Shown: piece after piece, positions 54,018 through 64,000 of the stretch
How the letters are laid out: the number at the start of each line of letters is the position of its first letter
How positions within the stretch are numbered: position 1 is the first letter of the stretch
DNA from: Gautieria morchelliformis
Lineage: Eukaryota > Basidiomycota > Agaricomycetes > Gomphales > Gomphaceae
Assembly (NCBI GenBank): GCA_015179125.1
Contig: WHVA01000090.1
Coordinates: 124,001 to 188,000, forward strand
Reading direction: 5' to 3'
DNA: 64,000 bases
Made by a program: the position numbers and the translations under genes
Notes under the pieces: generated by a model
Databases searched by the model: none
Seen by the model: the letters and a program-made list of their open reading frames with translations, nothing else
What the model was told of the DNA's origin: nothing

Positions 54018-54825
54018 TCACCTACTGTAGCTCTCCGGCTCTCCATATGACGCCTGACATGTATATTTGAGTTTTTCCCTGAATGACCCTGAAATGACAT
54101 CGCCGGTCGTTACATCCCATACCCGAATGGTCCTGTCATACGATCCCGACACAATCCGTTTGCCGTCCCGCGACAATGCTACAGAGCTGACCGCGTTGTT
54201 CTGGCCCTCGAATGGTCTAGAAACGACCTCGCCGGTTGTGATATCCTTCACCAAGCTCAAGTCATCAACCCCTGAGACAATCCGTCTGCCGTCTTGACAG
54301 AACACCCCAGATTAGACAGTGAAAAAGACAGATGAATTGTGGTTGAAAGGTCCTGAAACGAGGCAGATCATGTCGCGATCTGGGGACAGCATGGCCCAGA
54401 GTATAGGATACAGAGACTGGCCTTGCCGTCAGGCGAGAACGCCGCAGACTTAACATAATGGGTGTGACCTTCGAATCGCTTTGCAACAGCATTGCCAGTC
54501 TCTGGGTGCCACACCCGGTTAGTGTTCTCTGGGCTCAGGCTGTGCCCCAAAGCCCGGGCTTGGGCTTGTCGAATTCCAAGGCCGACCCTGACCCGAGCTG
54601 GGTGGGATTGGGAAGTGGATGCCACACACGCACACCTTCTCCACCGTTTGGGTTGGCATTCGCGCCATGTTCCAATATTAGCCGAATGACGTCAACGTTA
54701 CCACCACAGGAAGCCGCTAACGATGCACTGCCATATCCTTGGTGGATCAAGTGGCGGACCGGTAGGAGGAGGACATACCTACTGCGTGCTGAGCTGTGCA
54801 TCAGAAGACTGCTGTCGAGAAGCAC
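54018..54825 (-). pseudogene. WD40 / ankyrin-repeat gene fragments
   Basis: Minus strand. An ankyrin-like block SLAASCGGNVDVIRLILEHG-ANANP (54640-54720) comes first, then WD40 pieces RVWHPETGNAVAKRFEGH and VKSAAFSPDG (54420-54520), then AVSSVALSRDGKRIVSGSYD and TIRVWDVTTGDVISG (54080-54200). Such units belong to the large fungal NACHT/WD40/ankyrin signalling proteins. Frames change several times, and a GC-rich hAT-like end (from 54520, TAGTGTTCTCTGGGCT) separates ankyrin from WD40 pieces. Dead fragments. Confidence 0.6.
54520..54620. repeat. GC-rich hAT-like copy within the WD40 fragment
   Basis: Left terminus TAGTGTTCTCTGGGCTCAGG matches the 13962 element. The right end is unclear; similar words (TGCCACAC) occur on both sides and may be remains of the target. 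Confidence 0.5.
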
Positions 54826-55334
54826 GGCAAGGATATTTCACAATGCTCATGGAAGCTCCAATGTCGGTGCAACAGAGATCGTGGAGCGAATGCCAGGCTT
54901 TGTACCTGGCTGGGATCGCCGTTTTCAGGGCATCACCCCATCACGTGGGGTCTGACGCCCTAACAATGAGCTTGGTCAGCTGCGGACCAGGCCAGGCCTT
55001 CGGAAGCACCAGCTATTTCGTCGCAATATACAGTTTACCATAAGCACCCATACACCTTCGCTTCCTGCCTCCATACCTTTTGGAGAAACGCATTAGCACC
55101 AATACACCAAAACGAGCAACGGACATCGGAGGGCCTCGCTTCGTTTGTGTGTGGAGCAGCTTAGCTCTATTCACAGAGCTAAGCTGCTCCACTTCCCCGT
55201 CATTCAGTCTGCTTTTTCACATTGAGCGACTGTTATCCGACAACAAATTTACTAGGTAAGCGTGAAGGCAACAGAGTTTTGCCCCTTTTGAGCTCACAAA
55301 CAGGTTAAATAGGCCATACATTTACCATGTGGAT

Positions 55335-57079
55335 ATGCCAGCATCGTCTGCTATGTACCCCTCATTTTCAGACTTTCGGAATACTCCAGTCTCGTCTCCC
55401 TCTGTGAAAAGCTCACATTCTGTGCATTCTTCTATGTTATCTCCAACATCCCCTTACTCGGGCCATCCGGGTGTCGATGAAGTCAGTGCGCTTCGGCTGG
55501 AAACGTTTGCGCCCTACCGCGAACGCATACGCACAGTGAAAATGATGTTGACTTGGGCACGCAGCGGTGAAAGGGTATATCACTGGTAAGTTACATTAAT
55601 CACCGGGTTGGGATACTGAGCACTCTCGCAGGCAATGCCATTTAGATAACCAGTTGTATGCCGACTACAAACTCCCGGATGCTTTCCGATCCTTGCACAT
55701 CGACCATCCACAGTGCCCATGTGCTACGCAAGAAACTGACCCAGAAATCATCCTTACGAAATATGGGTCGTACAAAGCGGTAGATACAAGGGTAAAGTGG
55801 CTGCTGCGTGTGCGCAAAAATACCAGGGTTGCGGGTCATGGAGTAAGTATTCTCCAGGTTTGCGTCATAACTACAAATATTAACCAGGTTCAAGTCTGCT
55901 TGACAGATCTCATTAAGGAAAACCCCGACCTGCCTGCAGAAGTCTATGAACTGAGACCGGAAGGTGATGTCGGCCCAGGTTCGCACTCTATAATATTGAC
56001 CTCTTTAGTACGCTTAAAACGATTTCTTATAGGTCTTCCTTACTTTGACAGATATGGTCTTCTCTGCCCGGTGCATGCCACACCAAGTACGTCCCATTTC
56101 TATCATTTGCTCGCTCGGTACTCATGTAAGTGTAGCATCTCGCAGCGGCATTTCTACATCAAGTCCAATTAGTCCTCCACCTCCTTACCAGTTTAATTGG
56201 GGCAGAAGAGGTGGCTTCAGTGGTGGTAAAGTCTCCCATATGCATTTATTCAGCTACTTAAAATGCAATTGACAGTCACAAAAACCGCGAAGAAAGACTC
56301 CGGCATAAACAAAACCCTGCAGCATCACCCAGCAAGTGTTGACGACCCGTTTGTTGTCAGTCCCAGTCATTCCACATCTCCATCTACACCTGGATCGTCC
56401 TCGTTCTCCCTTCCGAATGTCTCTGAAGCACAATCCCATTCCTCTTTGTCAATGTTCACCCTTCCGCAGCTCCCTCTTCCCTCGGAGGCTTTTTTCCATT
56501 CCAGCGATCTTCTGTTATCAAAAGGCCCTATAGTTCCCGATTCATCAAGGATGCCTCTGTCGAACCAGTTGGCTATGACCCATGGGTCAATAAGTACTCG
56601 CTCTCATCCTCAGTCGCGTAAGTCATTCCGATATATCCTACTATAGTTATCAGCTAACAACCGTATTTTTAGCTACTATGAGTGACTATTCAGGCAGTAT
56701 ACCAACCACACCTCGCTCCAGACATAACTTGCACGAAAGGGTAACTATCATGCCTGGTAAGTAACATTGATTCTTATCGGAAACAAGACTAACTTGTTTC
56801 CATCAAGGAGACCGTATGTTCGGTGATACATCATGTCTGTGGGAGCCGCCTGACCCACATCTGGTAGCAGTTTACAACCGCCATGTGCCTCCTTTGCGTG
56901 GCTCTGAGCTGGAGGACGCACTTGCCGCCCTACGCTTGAACGAAGGGGTCGATAGCGCAACATTTTGGAGGATGTTTGATATGTGTAACTGTAATCAGTT
57001 CTTCACGAAGGAAGTCCTGCATTACGTGCATGGGCCGCAGTGCCCAGTGTGGGTTTACGGCAATAATCCTGCCATTTAG
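55335..57079 (+). CDS. Accessory gene of MULE 2, function unknown
   Basis: Start ATG 55335 (MPASSAMYPSFSDF); Ser/Pro-rich opening, then RLETFAPYRERIRTVKMMLT before a GTAAG intron, QCHLDNQLYADYKLPDAFR, CPCATQETDPEIILTKYG, KWLLRVRKNTRVAG, another intron, VQVCLTDLIKENPDLPAEVY. A disordered Ser/Pro-rich middle (about 56280-56640) follows, and a conserved-looking end SLWEPPDPHL-type block, HVPPLRGSELEDALAALRLN, FWRMFDMCNCNQFFTKEVLH with closing cysteines (GPQCP), stop at 57077-57079. Exon joins between 55980 and 56280 are uncertain. No known domain. It is convergent with the transposase and inside the inverted ends, so it probably travels with the transposon. Confidence 0.55.
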
Positions 57080-57461
57080 TCTTTCATCTTGTTTTTCTTC
57101 CGTACTCTTGCTCTCCAACCCCCGCTCTCAAAGATTTCTTGAATGTCTGCTACTCTCCAACAATTTCTTGGATGTATATATGAGAGTAGCTACAAAGAAT
57201 TGGAACTGCTTCTTGTCGTATTATAAAAACCCAGCCACGTACGGAGAAGTATACATCATACACTTTGCGGAATAGGTTTCTTAGTACTATTAATTAAAAA
57301 ATTTTGTGTTGAATAATTATGGACAAAGCTACCCTAACGGTCCGCATGCGATGCCTTGCGATGCTGGTTGCGTTCAGGAGATGGAGGCAGCAGTCGCTTG
57401 ACCGGCAACTCTGAAAGACCATCTGAGGCACCAAACACATGCTAGCATGAATAATATCAGC

Positions 57462-60400
57462 TCATTCTTTCCTTGTAGGATAGAGAGCACTTACACTATG
57501 AGTACTTGCTGTTGCTGGCACAGCTAGTGCACGCAACTCAGGCACAGTGAATTGGCCGGTCATCTGCCTAACACCTATAGCGAGCCTTGAACACACATCT
57601 TCAAGATCGGATAGGTCAGCGAGATCAGTTTGAGAGAGTGGGAAAATTGGGGTCTGATGTGCATCATCTAGAAGTGTAACTATTCCGTGAAGTTTGGGAA
57701 GGTTTACGTGCGCAAAGTGCTTGATCTTATCAAGCACTTGGTGACGGACACCTTCGGTGGCAGTGGTACTTGACCCCTTGGGCTGAATAGGAAAACATAA
57801 ATATATACCATTTAGATCATTAGCCCAATTTGTTTTACTCACTTCATCTATCTTTTTGGTGTGGGAGTCACCGTCCGATTCTGAGCTGTCGATGTCAGAC
57901 TCAGGTGGTTTGTGTGACTCGCTATCGTCATCCTCCATGGTTTGCAATAACCACGTGTTGGTGTGATTAGAAAGAGTCACTGATGCACTGGATGGTGCAT
58001 CAGTGTGATCATTGGTGGTATCAGGAGCAGCAGTGAGCAATGTCGTAGGTACTGTAAAGCACTGCCTATAGATGGTCCGCGCGTCATCTTCGTTTGTGGG
58101 GAAATGGAAAGGATAGGTCACTGGGGCAAGTGATCCTGATTCGGTCAGCTTTGGAATCGCAAGCCGCAATGCCCACAAGTGCTTGCATGCACCACGGTTC
58201 TGACTGAAGGCTGGGCAAGAACAATAAGCCCAGCCATAAACATTCAGTCGCAAATCATAGTGTTTATGATCAGGCACTCGAATGTCAGCCAGGGCACTTG
58301 CACAGGTACCATCGACTGTATAAGGATCTAACCAGTGCACCCGGGACATGTGTGACTGTGAGAGATACGTAGCTTCAGTGATATTATGCTGTTTGTTTTC
58401 AGAAGTCCACCAGGCCACTGGGATGACCGGTGCAGGCAGTTGCTTTGGTGCAAACGGCTGAGTCTTTTGTCTCGCACCCAGATCAACGCCACCAGTCTGA
58501 TCTCGGAAACGTTCTGAGAGCCATTGGTAGCATTCTGCTTCTGTGCTCCGGCGGTTGAAAATGCCTGGTAATATCCGTGTGATCAGCAGGAAAATAAATA
58601 TATCCAAGCGCAGACGTTTGCCAGAGCGCTGCCACCGGTGTATATGTTTCCGCTTCAGGATTGCATTGAAAGCCTCCAAATGGTTGGTTGTAGGTATGAC
58701 ACCTTCAATAGGGATTTTGAGTATTGCGGAAGCATGTGTGCGGCCATTCTGAGACCAACCCTGCCAGAGGGAGACTGGCATCCATGTATCGGTAATATAT
58801 TTGAGGTAATTTAAGCCAGCGCCGGCGTCTGCTACCATCTCCGGAAGCTCTTTCAAGTTGGTGAGCGCAAGCTTTTCTTGTTGATATAATATTCTGCGCC
58901 GCTTCATAGTCACCAGTGAGAAGTAGTCTGTATTTTATGAGATACAAATAATGCTACATAGGTATGAAACTACTTACTCCTCTTCCAGAACACAAATTCT
59001 AGCCTGAACATGTTGCTTTGGAAAGTTAGGTGTCTTTCCCATTCAGAGGACCTGTTTCCGATGATTGGACCAACACTGTCGAACATGAAACTTGCACAGA
59101 ATTAACCATATCTTTGGCCAAATTTGGAGTAGTGCACCGCGCTCCTTTGTGTCAGTATCAGTGATAGCGACCAGCGGCATAAATTTAATGCTGTCCTGAC
59201 AACCCAGAGAGTCCCACCATGCCTTTAGGAGATCAGACAGGATGCGCATGTCGTAACCAGCGTGTGTCACTTTGTTGCCAGTAGGAGCAGAGAAAGAAAG
59301 AATGTGAGTGGTACTCCCACTCTAGCCTCGTCAACACCAAGTGCGATGAATAGAAGGACACGACGGTCACATATACCAAATGTGCCATCGAATATCAGCT
59401 GTTTCTGGTGCGCTAACTTCCATGCTGCTCTTTTCATATCTTCGGTCTGAATGCAGATACACATCCTATCGTCTTTCACGACCCTTGCGTGATAATGAAA
59501 CACTGCTGATGCAATGTTTGATTTGTATTCCGGCGAGTCTGGGTTGAGCCAGTTGTCCAAGTTGTACTGGGGAGCTTGTCCGACGTTTATTCCATGCAGC
59601 TTGGAATATTTTTGGTAGAGGGTACTGGAATCTGTTTGCAAAAACTGGTAGCACACGTTTGCGGTCTTAGGATCGAACGTCGTTTGGCCAATATATAACT
59701 TGGCATGATAGAGCTCTTGGTTGCGAGCCTGAATGGCTGCAATGCTAGATTACAGATATAATATAGAATTCTGAATATACAAGAGAAATACTAACCTGGC
59801 ACCATCATTCAACTGAGCTAGTGCTACCTGCCAGACGTGCTCATGAAGTGGAATGCTTGGGAAGCGTTGCATTACTCTGTTACGACACCCGTCGTTGTGC
59901 AACAGGATCCCCGTGATTCGTCGTACTTGAAAGTTAGAAGTAAAGTATGTGACGTCTAAGTGAGCCAAACACGCCGTAAAATCGTAAGGTCCCTGGCGCC
60001 GCCATTCTTTTTCATTTATGTCGAGTCCTTTGGCTCTACGTCGCTGATCATGTTTCAACTTGTATGCATCAGTACTTGATCCGGATTGGCTTTTGTTTGT
60101 GTTAAAAAGGTTTATATTCCAGAGCTATAAACTATCCCCACCACTGTAGTAAGATGCGAGCGTACTTCTTAGTTCCATTTCCTCCGCGGGTGCTCCATCG
60201 TGTACTCCATCCATTCCCTAAATCCCCCAGGTTGCGCAGGTCTAGGCTTTGTTCTTGTAGTAGCTTCAATGCGGCCTGTTGCGAGTGTACATCCTCCGAA
60301 AAAAGTTGAAACGTGTGAACTCGAGCATCGTATTGTCGCCGGATCTCTTCTTCTTGCCCTGGATCCACGAAGAGCATGTTGATATCAACCTGCAGCATTG

Positions 60401-60640
60401 GATAACAATTAGATGATGTCCAAAAATGTGCTAATCGAAGAACTTAATTTTACTTCACCTCCCCGCTGGATGATTGGTCTGCATGGTGCAGGTGGGATTT
60501 TGTTTGGCCAGCGGTCTGCGCCTGGGAGCATGGAGAGGCGAGGGGAGCAGTAATGACCAGGAAGAAGTAGTGAGGAAGGATGGAATGAACTCGAAGACGT
60601 CCCACCAACGGCGTTTTGGTTTGCGAGCGCGACACATCAT
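57462..60640 (-). CDS. MULE transposase with SWIM zinc finger
   Basis: Multi-exon minus-strand gene. From the start side: a basic opening (RKPKRRWWDVFEF, 60600), DINMLFVDPGQEEEIR (60390), a DNA-binding-type region CLAHLDVTYF...GCRNRVMQRFPSIPLHEH (60000-59800), first catalytic D in LIFDGTFGICDRRVLLFI (59360), second D in PLVAITDTDTKERGAL with the CKFHVRQCW motif (59150-59060), E in TTNHLEAFNAILKRKHI (58680), then the SWIM finger CSCPAFSQNRGACKHLW (58200), and an acidic C-terminal tail with stop at 57462. D, D, E and C-x-C-x(n)-C-x-H are all in place. The protein cuts and pastes DNA at the inverted ends. The 5' end is uncertain: upstream coding-like sequence reaches into the terminal repeat (ATG at about 60889). 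Confidence 0.75.
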
Positions 60641-60916
60641 CGGACTCTCTAGCTACGCCATTGTCAACTTTCAACGGTCATTGAGTGGAATACGTACAGT
60701 GCATTGCTCCACTCCTCCCAAACCCAAGCGAAGTCCGATGATTGAGGCTTGTACGCTTGCGATGGCTTTCTCCAAAAGGGAATGCATGGAACTGCGGATG
60801 TCGTGCGTCATGCCGGGTGTGGCGAAAGCTTCGACCAAATAGCTGGTGCTTCCGAAAGCCTGGCTTGATCCGCAGCTGACCAAGCTCATTGTTAGGGCAT
60901 CAGACCCCATCACGTG

Positions 60917-62426
60917 TGGCAATGTCTAAATTAGGCACGGCTCCGGGCTGAGGTTCGCCTGCAGTAGTAGGTGACTAGGTCCGACATCCGAGGGGGACTG
61001 CGCAGCGCCAAGAATATCTGCTTCGGAAGCAGGGCAAAGTAATACTCTCATGTCTGACCTCGGGCGTCGACACGAAAGAGTTTGAGAGCGACACGCCAAG
61101 TTTTGCTCTCAAACCCTTTCTCGTCACCCGAGATAACGCTGCTTACCGCGAGATCTGGAGCTCGAGAGCTGTCCTGGTGGAGTAAGTATATCAATTGGTG
61201 TCCGCTTCAAGATCGAGAAAGGCACAACCGTGTCGCCAAGCGTGTCCTGAGGGGTGTTCGTAATTGGCCGCGATACAGCGTACATTCATTCCATCACTCG
61301 CTTGGGACGCGTTCCTGCATCGCGGATATACGTTCACGCCATACATTTGCCTCATTCCCGGAAGGTCCCACTTATTCCGATCGTCTTCTGCCATCACATG
61401 ATTGTACAAAATATCTACGCCCCGAAGAAGCACCCCCGCGTTTCGCAGGCCCTCGCTGTACCATTCCCAGGCAAATCTTATTATTCATAAATAATTAAAT
61501 GATGTCAGCCCAGCACGCCGGCGTACGGTTGGTTTGTGGATATTGGGCGCACGCGCATGTATAGAGCCCACTACTGATTCAGTCCGCCCGAAGCTCGCAG
61601 AATTACGGTGTGCATCCCAGTATTCAGTACTTGAACTGCATCCTATCCACGTATCCTCGACCTTTCTGGCTCCGGGATCGTTATATACTGCCTTCCGCAC
61701 CGTAACCATACGCCACACCACCTTCGCCGCTCCCTGTACCAAGTACGCAACCACGGGTTCACTCCAAGCGAGTATATACAGCGCCGCCGCACCAAGGCTG
61801 GGCCATGCTGCAGAAAGGAGCAGCGATTCATGCTTCGTGGTTCCTTCCAGCCCAACGTCTCCTTCGACGTCAACGGCTACCCCCACCTTCCCCTTGCACG
61901 TGACGGGTATGACAGTACGGTGGTCACAAGTATAATAGTATTACACGGCCATTTATCCACTTATGCACCTATTTTCTTTATTTTTATTTGTATTTTTATT
62001 GTTTATGATCATTTTATTCGACCGCGGGCTAGGCCCATGGTGGTCACTACACTGTTTGTACTAAATGGGCAGACCTTTCCCCTCTCTCCCTGGGACTCCC
62101 AGGCCCACTGCGTCCTCGAGTGAGCGGATGCACCGACGACGGGTCCATCGCCCCCCGCCGGCCTGGCTCCTTGAGTCGTTTACCGCTCCCCTCCGTGTGA
62201 TTATGCACCTAAGTCATCCCTAGTGTGCACCTGCCATCCTTGCACCATGGTCAGTTGCCGTGATCCTAGATGTTGTGCTTCACTTTGGCCTTGCCTACTA
62301 ATAAGCTTCTTCCAGCTGTGTTAATGCTAGCTTTTCTGCTCTTTGAACGTAACCAACCGAAAATTGCTGGCTCCGCACCGGAATTTTCATAGAAGCGTAA
62401 ATTATACCCTTAAACAGTCAACGTGA
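60917..62426. other. Mostly unassigned sequence
   Basis: A coding-like stretch on the plus strand at about 61050-61165 reads KEFESDTPSFALKPFLVTRD-NAAYREIWSSRAVLVE and then meets a good donor (GTAAGTATA), continuing with IEKGTTVSPSV after TTCAAG. It is short and unrecognised, possibly one exon of a lost gene. The rest of the region has no supported feature. Confidence 0.35.
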
Positions 62427-63698
62427 TTACAGGTGTAAACAAAATATACACTCGAAAGCAGGTAGCTGACAGAGAGACACTCTAACACCTCGTGTTGCTA
62501 ATAACGGATGTGCGGCAACCATGTCCTTGCTCTCCTGAAGCAGGCTTTCATTGCGGCCATTCCCAGGAAAACCGCCAGGCGTGATATTGATATTGATATT
62601 GATGTCCAGCACCCGCAGAAATTGGAAATGAGGTCCCGCGAGGACGCTGTACACTTCATCCCAAGCCTCCCAGTCCACGCTAGCGTAGAGACCAAAACAG
62701 AGAGGCTCCACACATAAGGCTATATGATATATATGGTTGGATGCGTCCACAGTAGACAGGAGCCTCCTCAAGGTGGATAGGCATTTATGTCCCATATCCA
62801 TGCGAACCAGACTTAAGATTTCAATATTGACGTTGAACGCCAGATTGACCAAGACCGGGGCTTTTGCTCGCATGTCAGGAAGATTTTTGTATTCAATCAA
62901 ACAGGTGGTCACTCACACTCATCTGTCAGGAAAATAGAGACGTGCTTGAGTGAGCTGCCGATGGCGTAAAGTAGCCGGTTGGCACCGTCGTCTTCAGTCT
63001 CAGGGAGGCATATATGCAATGTATGGGCGTGCGATACGTCCAAATGTGGTCGAGGTCCAAGGAGCCAGTTAACAAATACGGAATTGTCCCTGCACATCAT
63101 ATCCAGGCGAGTAAGGTGACAAATGCGATGCCCCTCAAACTTGTCTTTATTGTCCTCCGCTTGTGTTGTTTCCAGTCTGAAAGAGTGCGGAGGATCCCAT
63201 GATGTGTCGATATGATTTAAAAAGAGGCCCCTATTAGGCCTCTGGCGTGATTTATAAAGTTCATAAAGTCGTCCATGCAGATAAATTGAGCGTCTTGGAT
63301 ATATAGAAACGTGATCGAGGGCAGCTCGAGTAACCGGCAAAGCGATTGTCTGAAATCTGCTGGTAAGGTATTCCAAGGCAGGCCCGAAATTTTGAGTTTC
63401 TGCACATGGGTGAACTTGCCCAATAGTGGGGAAAGTTTATCAGAGGTTCGACAATTAGCACTTGTATGTAACTGGCAAGATGGGGCGAGTCGAGTAGAAC
63501 CTGATCCAGTCGCTGGACTTCTGCGTGAGCCCCCCATGTCGGAAATGTTATGTGGTGAAAGAGGCGACGTTGGCTTGAGGGCAGCCATAAACTGCAAACC
63601 AGCGAGCAGGCAAGCAGGTGAGAGAGGCTAATATAGTGCTTCCCGTCGTCAACGTGACCGAGAATCTCATCAATGAGTTCAAAGGGTAAACTATTCAT
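62427..63698 (-). pseudogene. F-box protein gene, two apparent frameshifts
   Basis: Start ATG 63698: F-box NSLPFELIDEILGHVDDGKH, CSLVCSLWLPSSQRRLF, as in fungal F-box proteins that link targets to SCF ubiquitin ligases. Then LVEP-type region; the frame must shift near 63440 to continue as GKFTHVQKLKISGLPWNTL, LCRLLELPSITFLYIQDAQF, and again near 63225 at a T-rich run (CTTTTTAAA) to continue as LNHIDTSWDPPHSFRLE, HLTRLDMMCRDNSVF, LKHVSIFLTDECE. A normal intron (GTGAGTGACC...GCGAG-AG type) lies at about 62875-62905, followed by the last exon with a run of I-N repeats coded by a GATATT microsatellite (62583-62602), stop 62427. Two frameshifts suggest a pseudogene, unless they are sequence errors. 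Confidence 0.6.
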
Positions 63699-63734
63699 GG
63701 CCGTTCGCAGGATTGCCGTGGTATTGGCGTTCAC

Positions 63735-64000
63735 TTCAAAATAGGTTGGCTTGATGCTGAACGGAGAAGCTGAGGACTCGGCGTTAAATTTCGTAACGTG
63801 CTAGTTATCTTAGTATGTACTCACACTCACCGTGGCTGAATATCCGTAGTCTTAAATTCCTACGAATAGAGCAAAAGGGAAACTAAACTGTGCAAAGTTA
63901 GTGTGCGTGCGGAAAGACAGCCTAAAGAAAAGGGTACTTTACCTGTGCGAGGATGCGCTTGCGAAGCGTGCAGATGAGGAGGTTTGTGCGTCGCTGGTAA
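63735..64000. other. No feature seen
   Basis: No frame or motif supports a feature; it presumably includes the F-box upstream region and another gene's edge. Confidence 0.3.

Larger units (their letters stand above)
54948..60907 (-). mobile_element. Mutator-like element 2 with transposase and accessory gene
   Basis: 5960 bp, perfect 9-bp duplication CATCACGTG (54939-54947, 60908-60916). Inverted ends of about 78 bp begin GGGTCTGA(C/T)GCCCTAACAA and continue TGAGCTTGGTCAGCTGCGG. It carries two convergent genes: an accessory gene (plus) and a SWIM-type transposase (minus). The transposase exons and the key residues are present, so it may be autonomous. Confidence 0.88.

Noticed and set aside
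1..64000. CRISPR arrays, bacterial operons, rRNA or tRNA genes
   Set aside because: No regular spacer-repeat array, no ribosomal signature and no tRNA-like B-box with cloverleaf could be seen; gene structures are intron-bearing and fungal.

Overview
The window looks like a repeat-rich stretch of a filamentous basidiomycete (Agaricomycete-type) nuclear genome. The reasons are short GT-AG introns of about 50 bp in every host-like gene, a zinc-ribbon alpha-kinase gene, paired P450 genes, SWIM-type Mutator transposases and several Ty1/copia families. Species cannot be named from sequence alone. No rRNA, tRNA or CRISPR array was recognised.

Layout. 1-2.46 kb: almost empty apart from a fragment resembling the ribonucleotide reductase large subunit. 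2.46-15.09 kb: a nested stack. An old minus-strand copia (D, target duplication AACTG) holds a solo LTR (duplication CCAGT) that in turn holds a young copia (A, GAGGA). A CACTG-ended foldback MITE and an 8-bp-duplication hAT-like element carrying a Tup1-like fragment also lie in D. 15.2-17.7 kb and 26.7-29.1 kb: two divergently oriented paralogous cytochrome P450 genes. Between them lie solo LTRs and unrecognised sequence. 29.5-30.1 kb: protein-kinase remnant. 30.5-35.26 kb: broken copia B. 35.4-40.4 kb: MITE, GC-rich repeat, solo LTR and gag/integrase-like fragments. 40.7-43.1 kb: alpha-kinase gene. 43.69-52.78 kb: Mutator-like element 1, whose transposase gene carries the intact young copia C inside an intron. 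54.0-54.8 kb: WD40/ankyrin fragment. 54.95-60.91 kb: Mutator-like element 2 with a SWIM transposase and a convergent accessory gene. 62.4-63.7 kb: F-box gene or pseudogene.

Most notable. LTRs of four different copia families (A/C, B, the 22.3-kb solo LTR, and the 18.3-kb/D family) share one architecture about 30 bp downstream of a TATA-like box where one is visible: a perfect or near-perfect hairpin ending in CTGAG(NNNN) directly against a 5' splice-site-like sequence, a 49-63 bp intron-like segment ending in TAG, and a short exon-2-like block. In four of these LTR types this is followed, after a 10-20 bp linker, by a second copy of hairpin + exon 2 with the intron-like segment precisely absent. 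In D the 5' LTR has the intron and the 3' LTR lacks exactly that 55-bp segment. This reads as an intron in the retrotransposon leader whose spliced form has been reverse-transcribed back into the LTR, repeatedly or as a maintained design. Downstream, A, B and C share a primer site matching the anticodon half of initiator tRNA-Met, and the gag ATG lies inside it.
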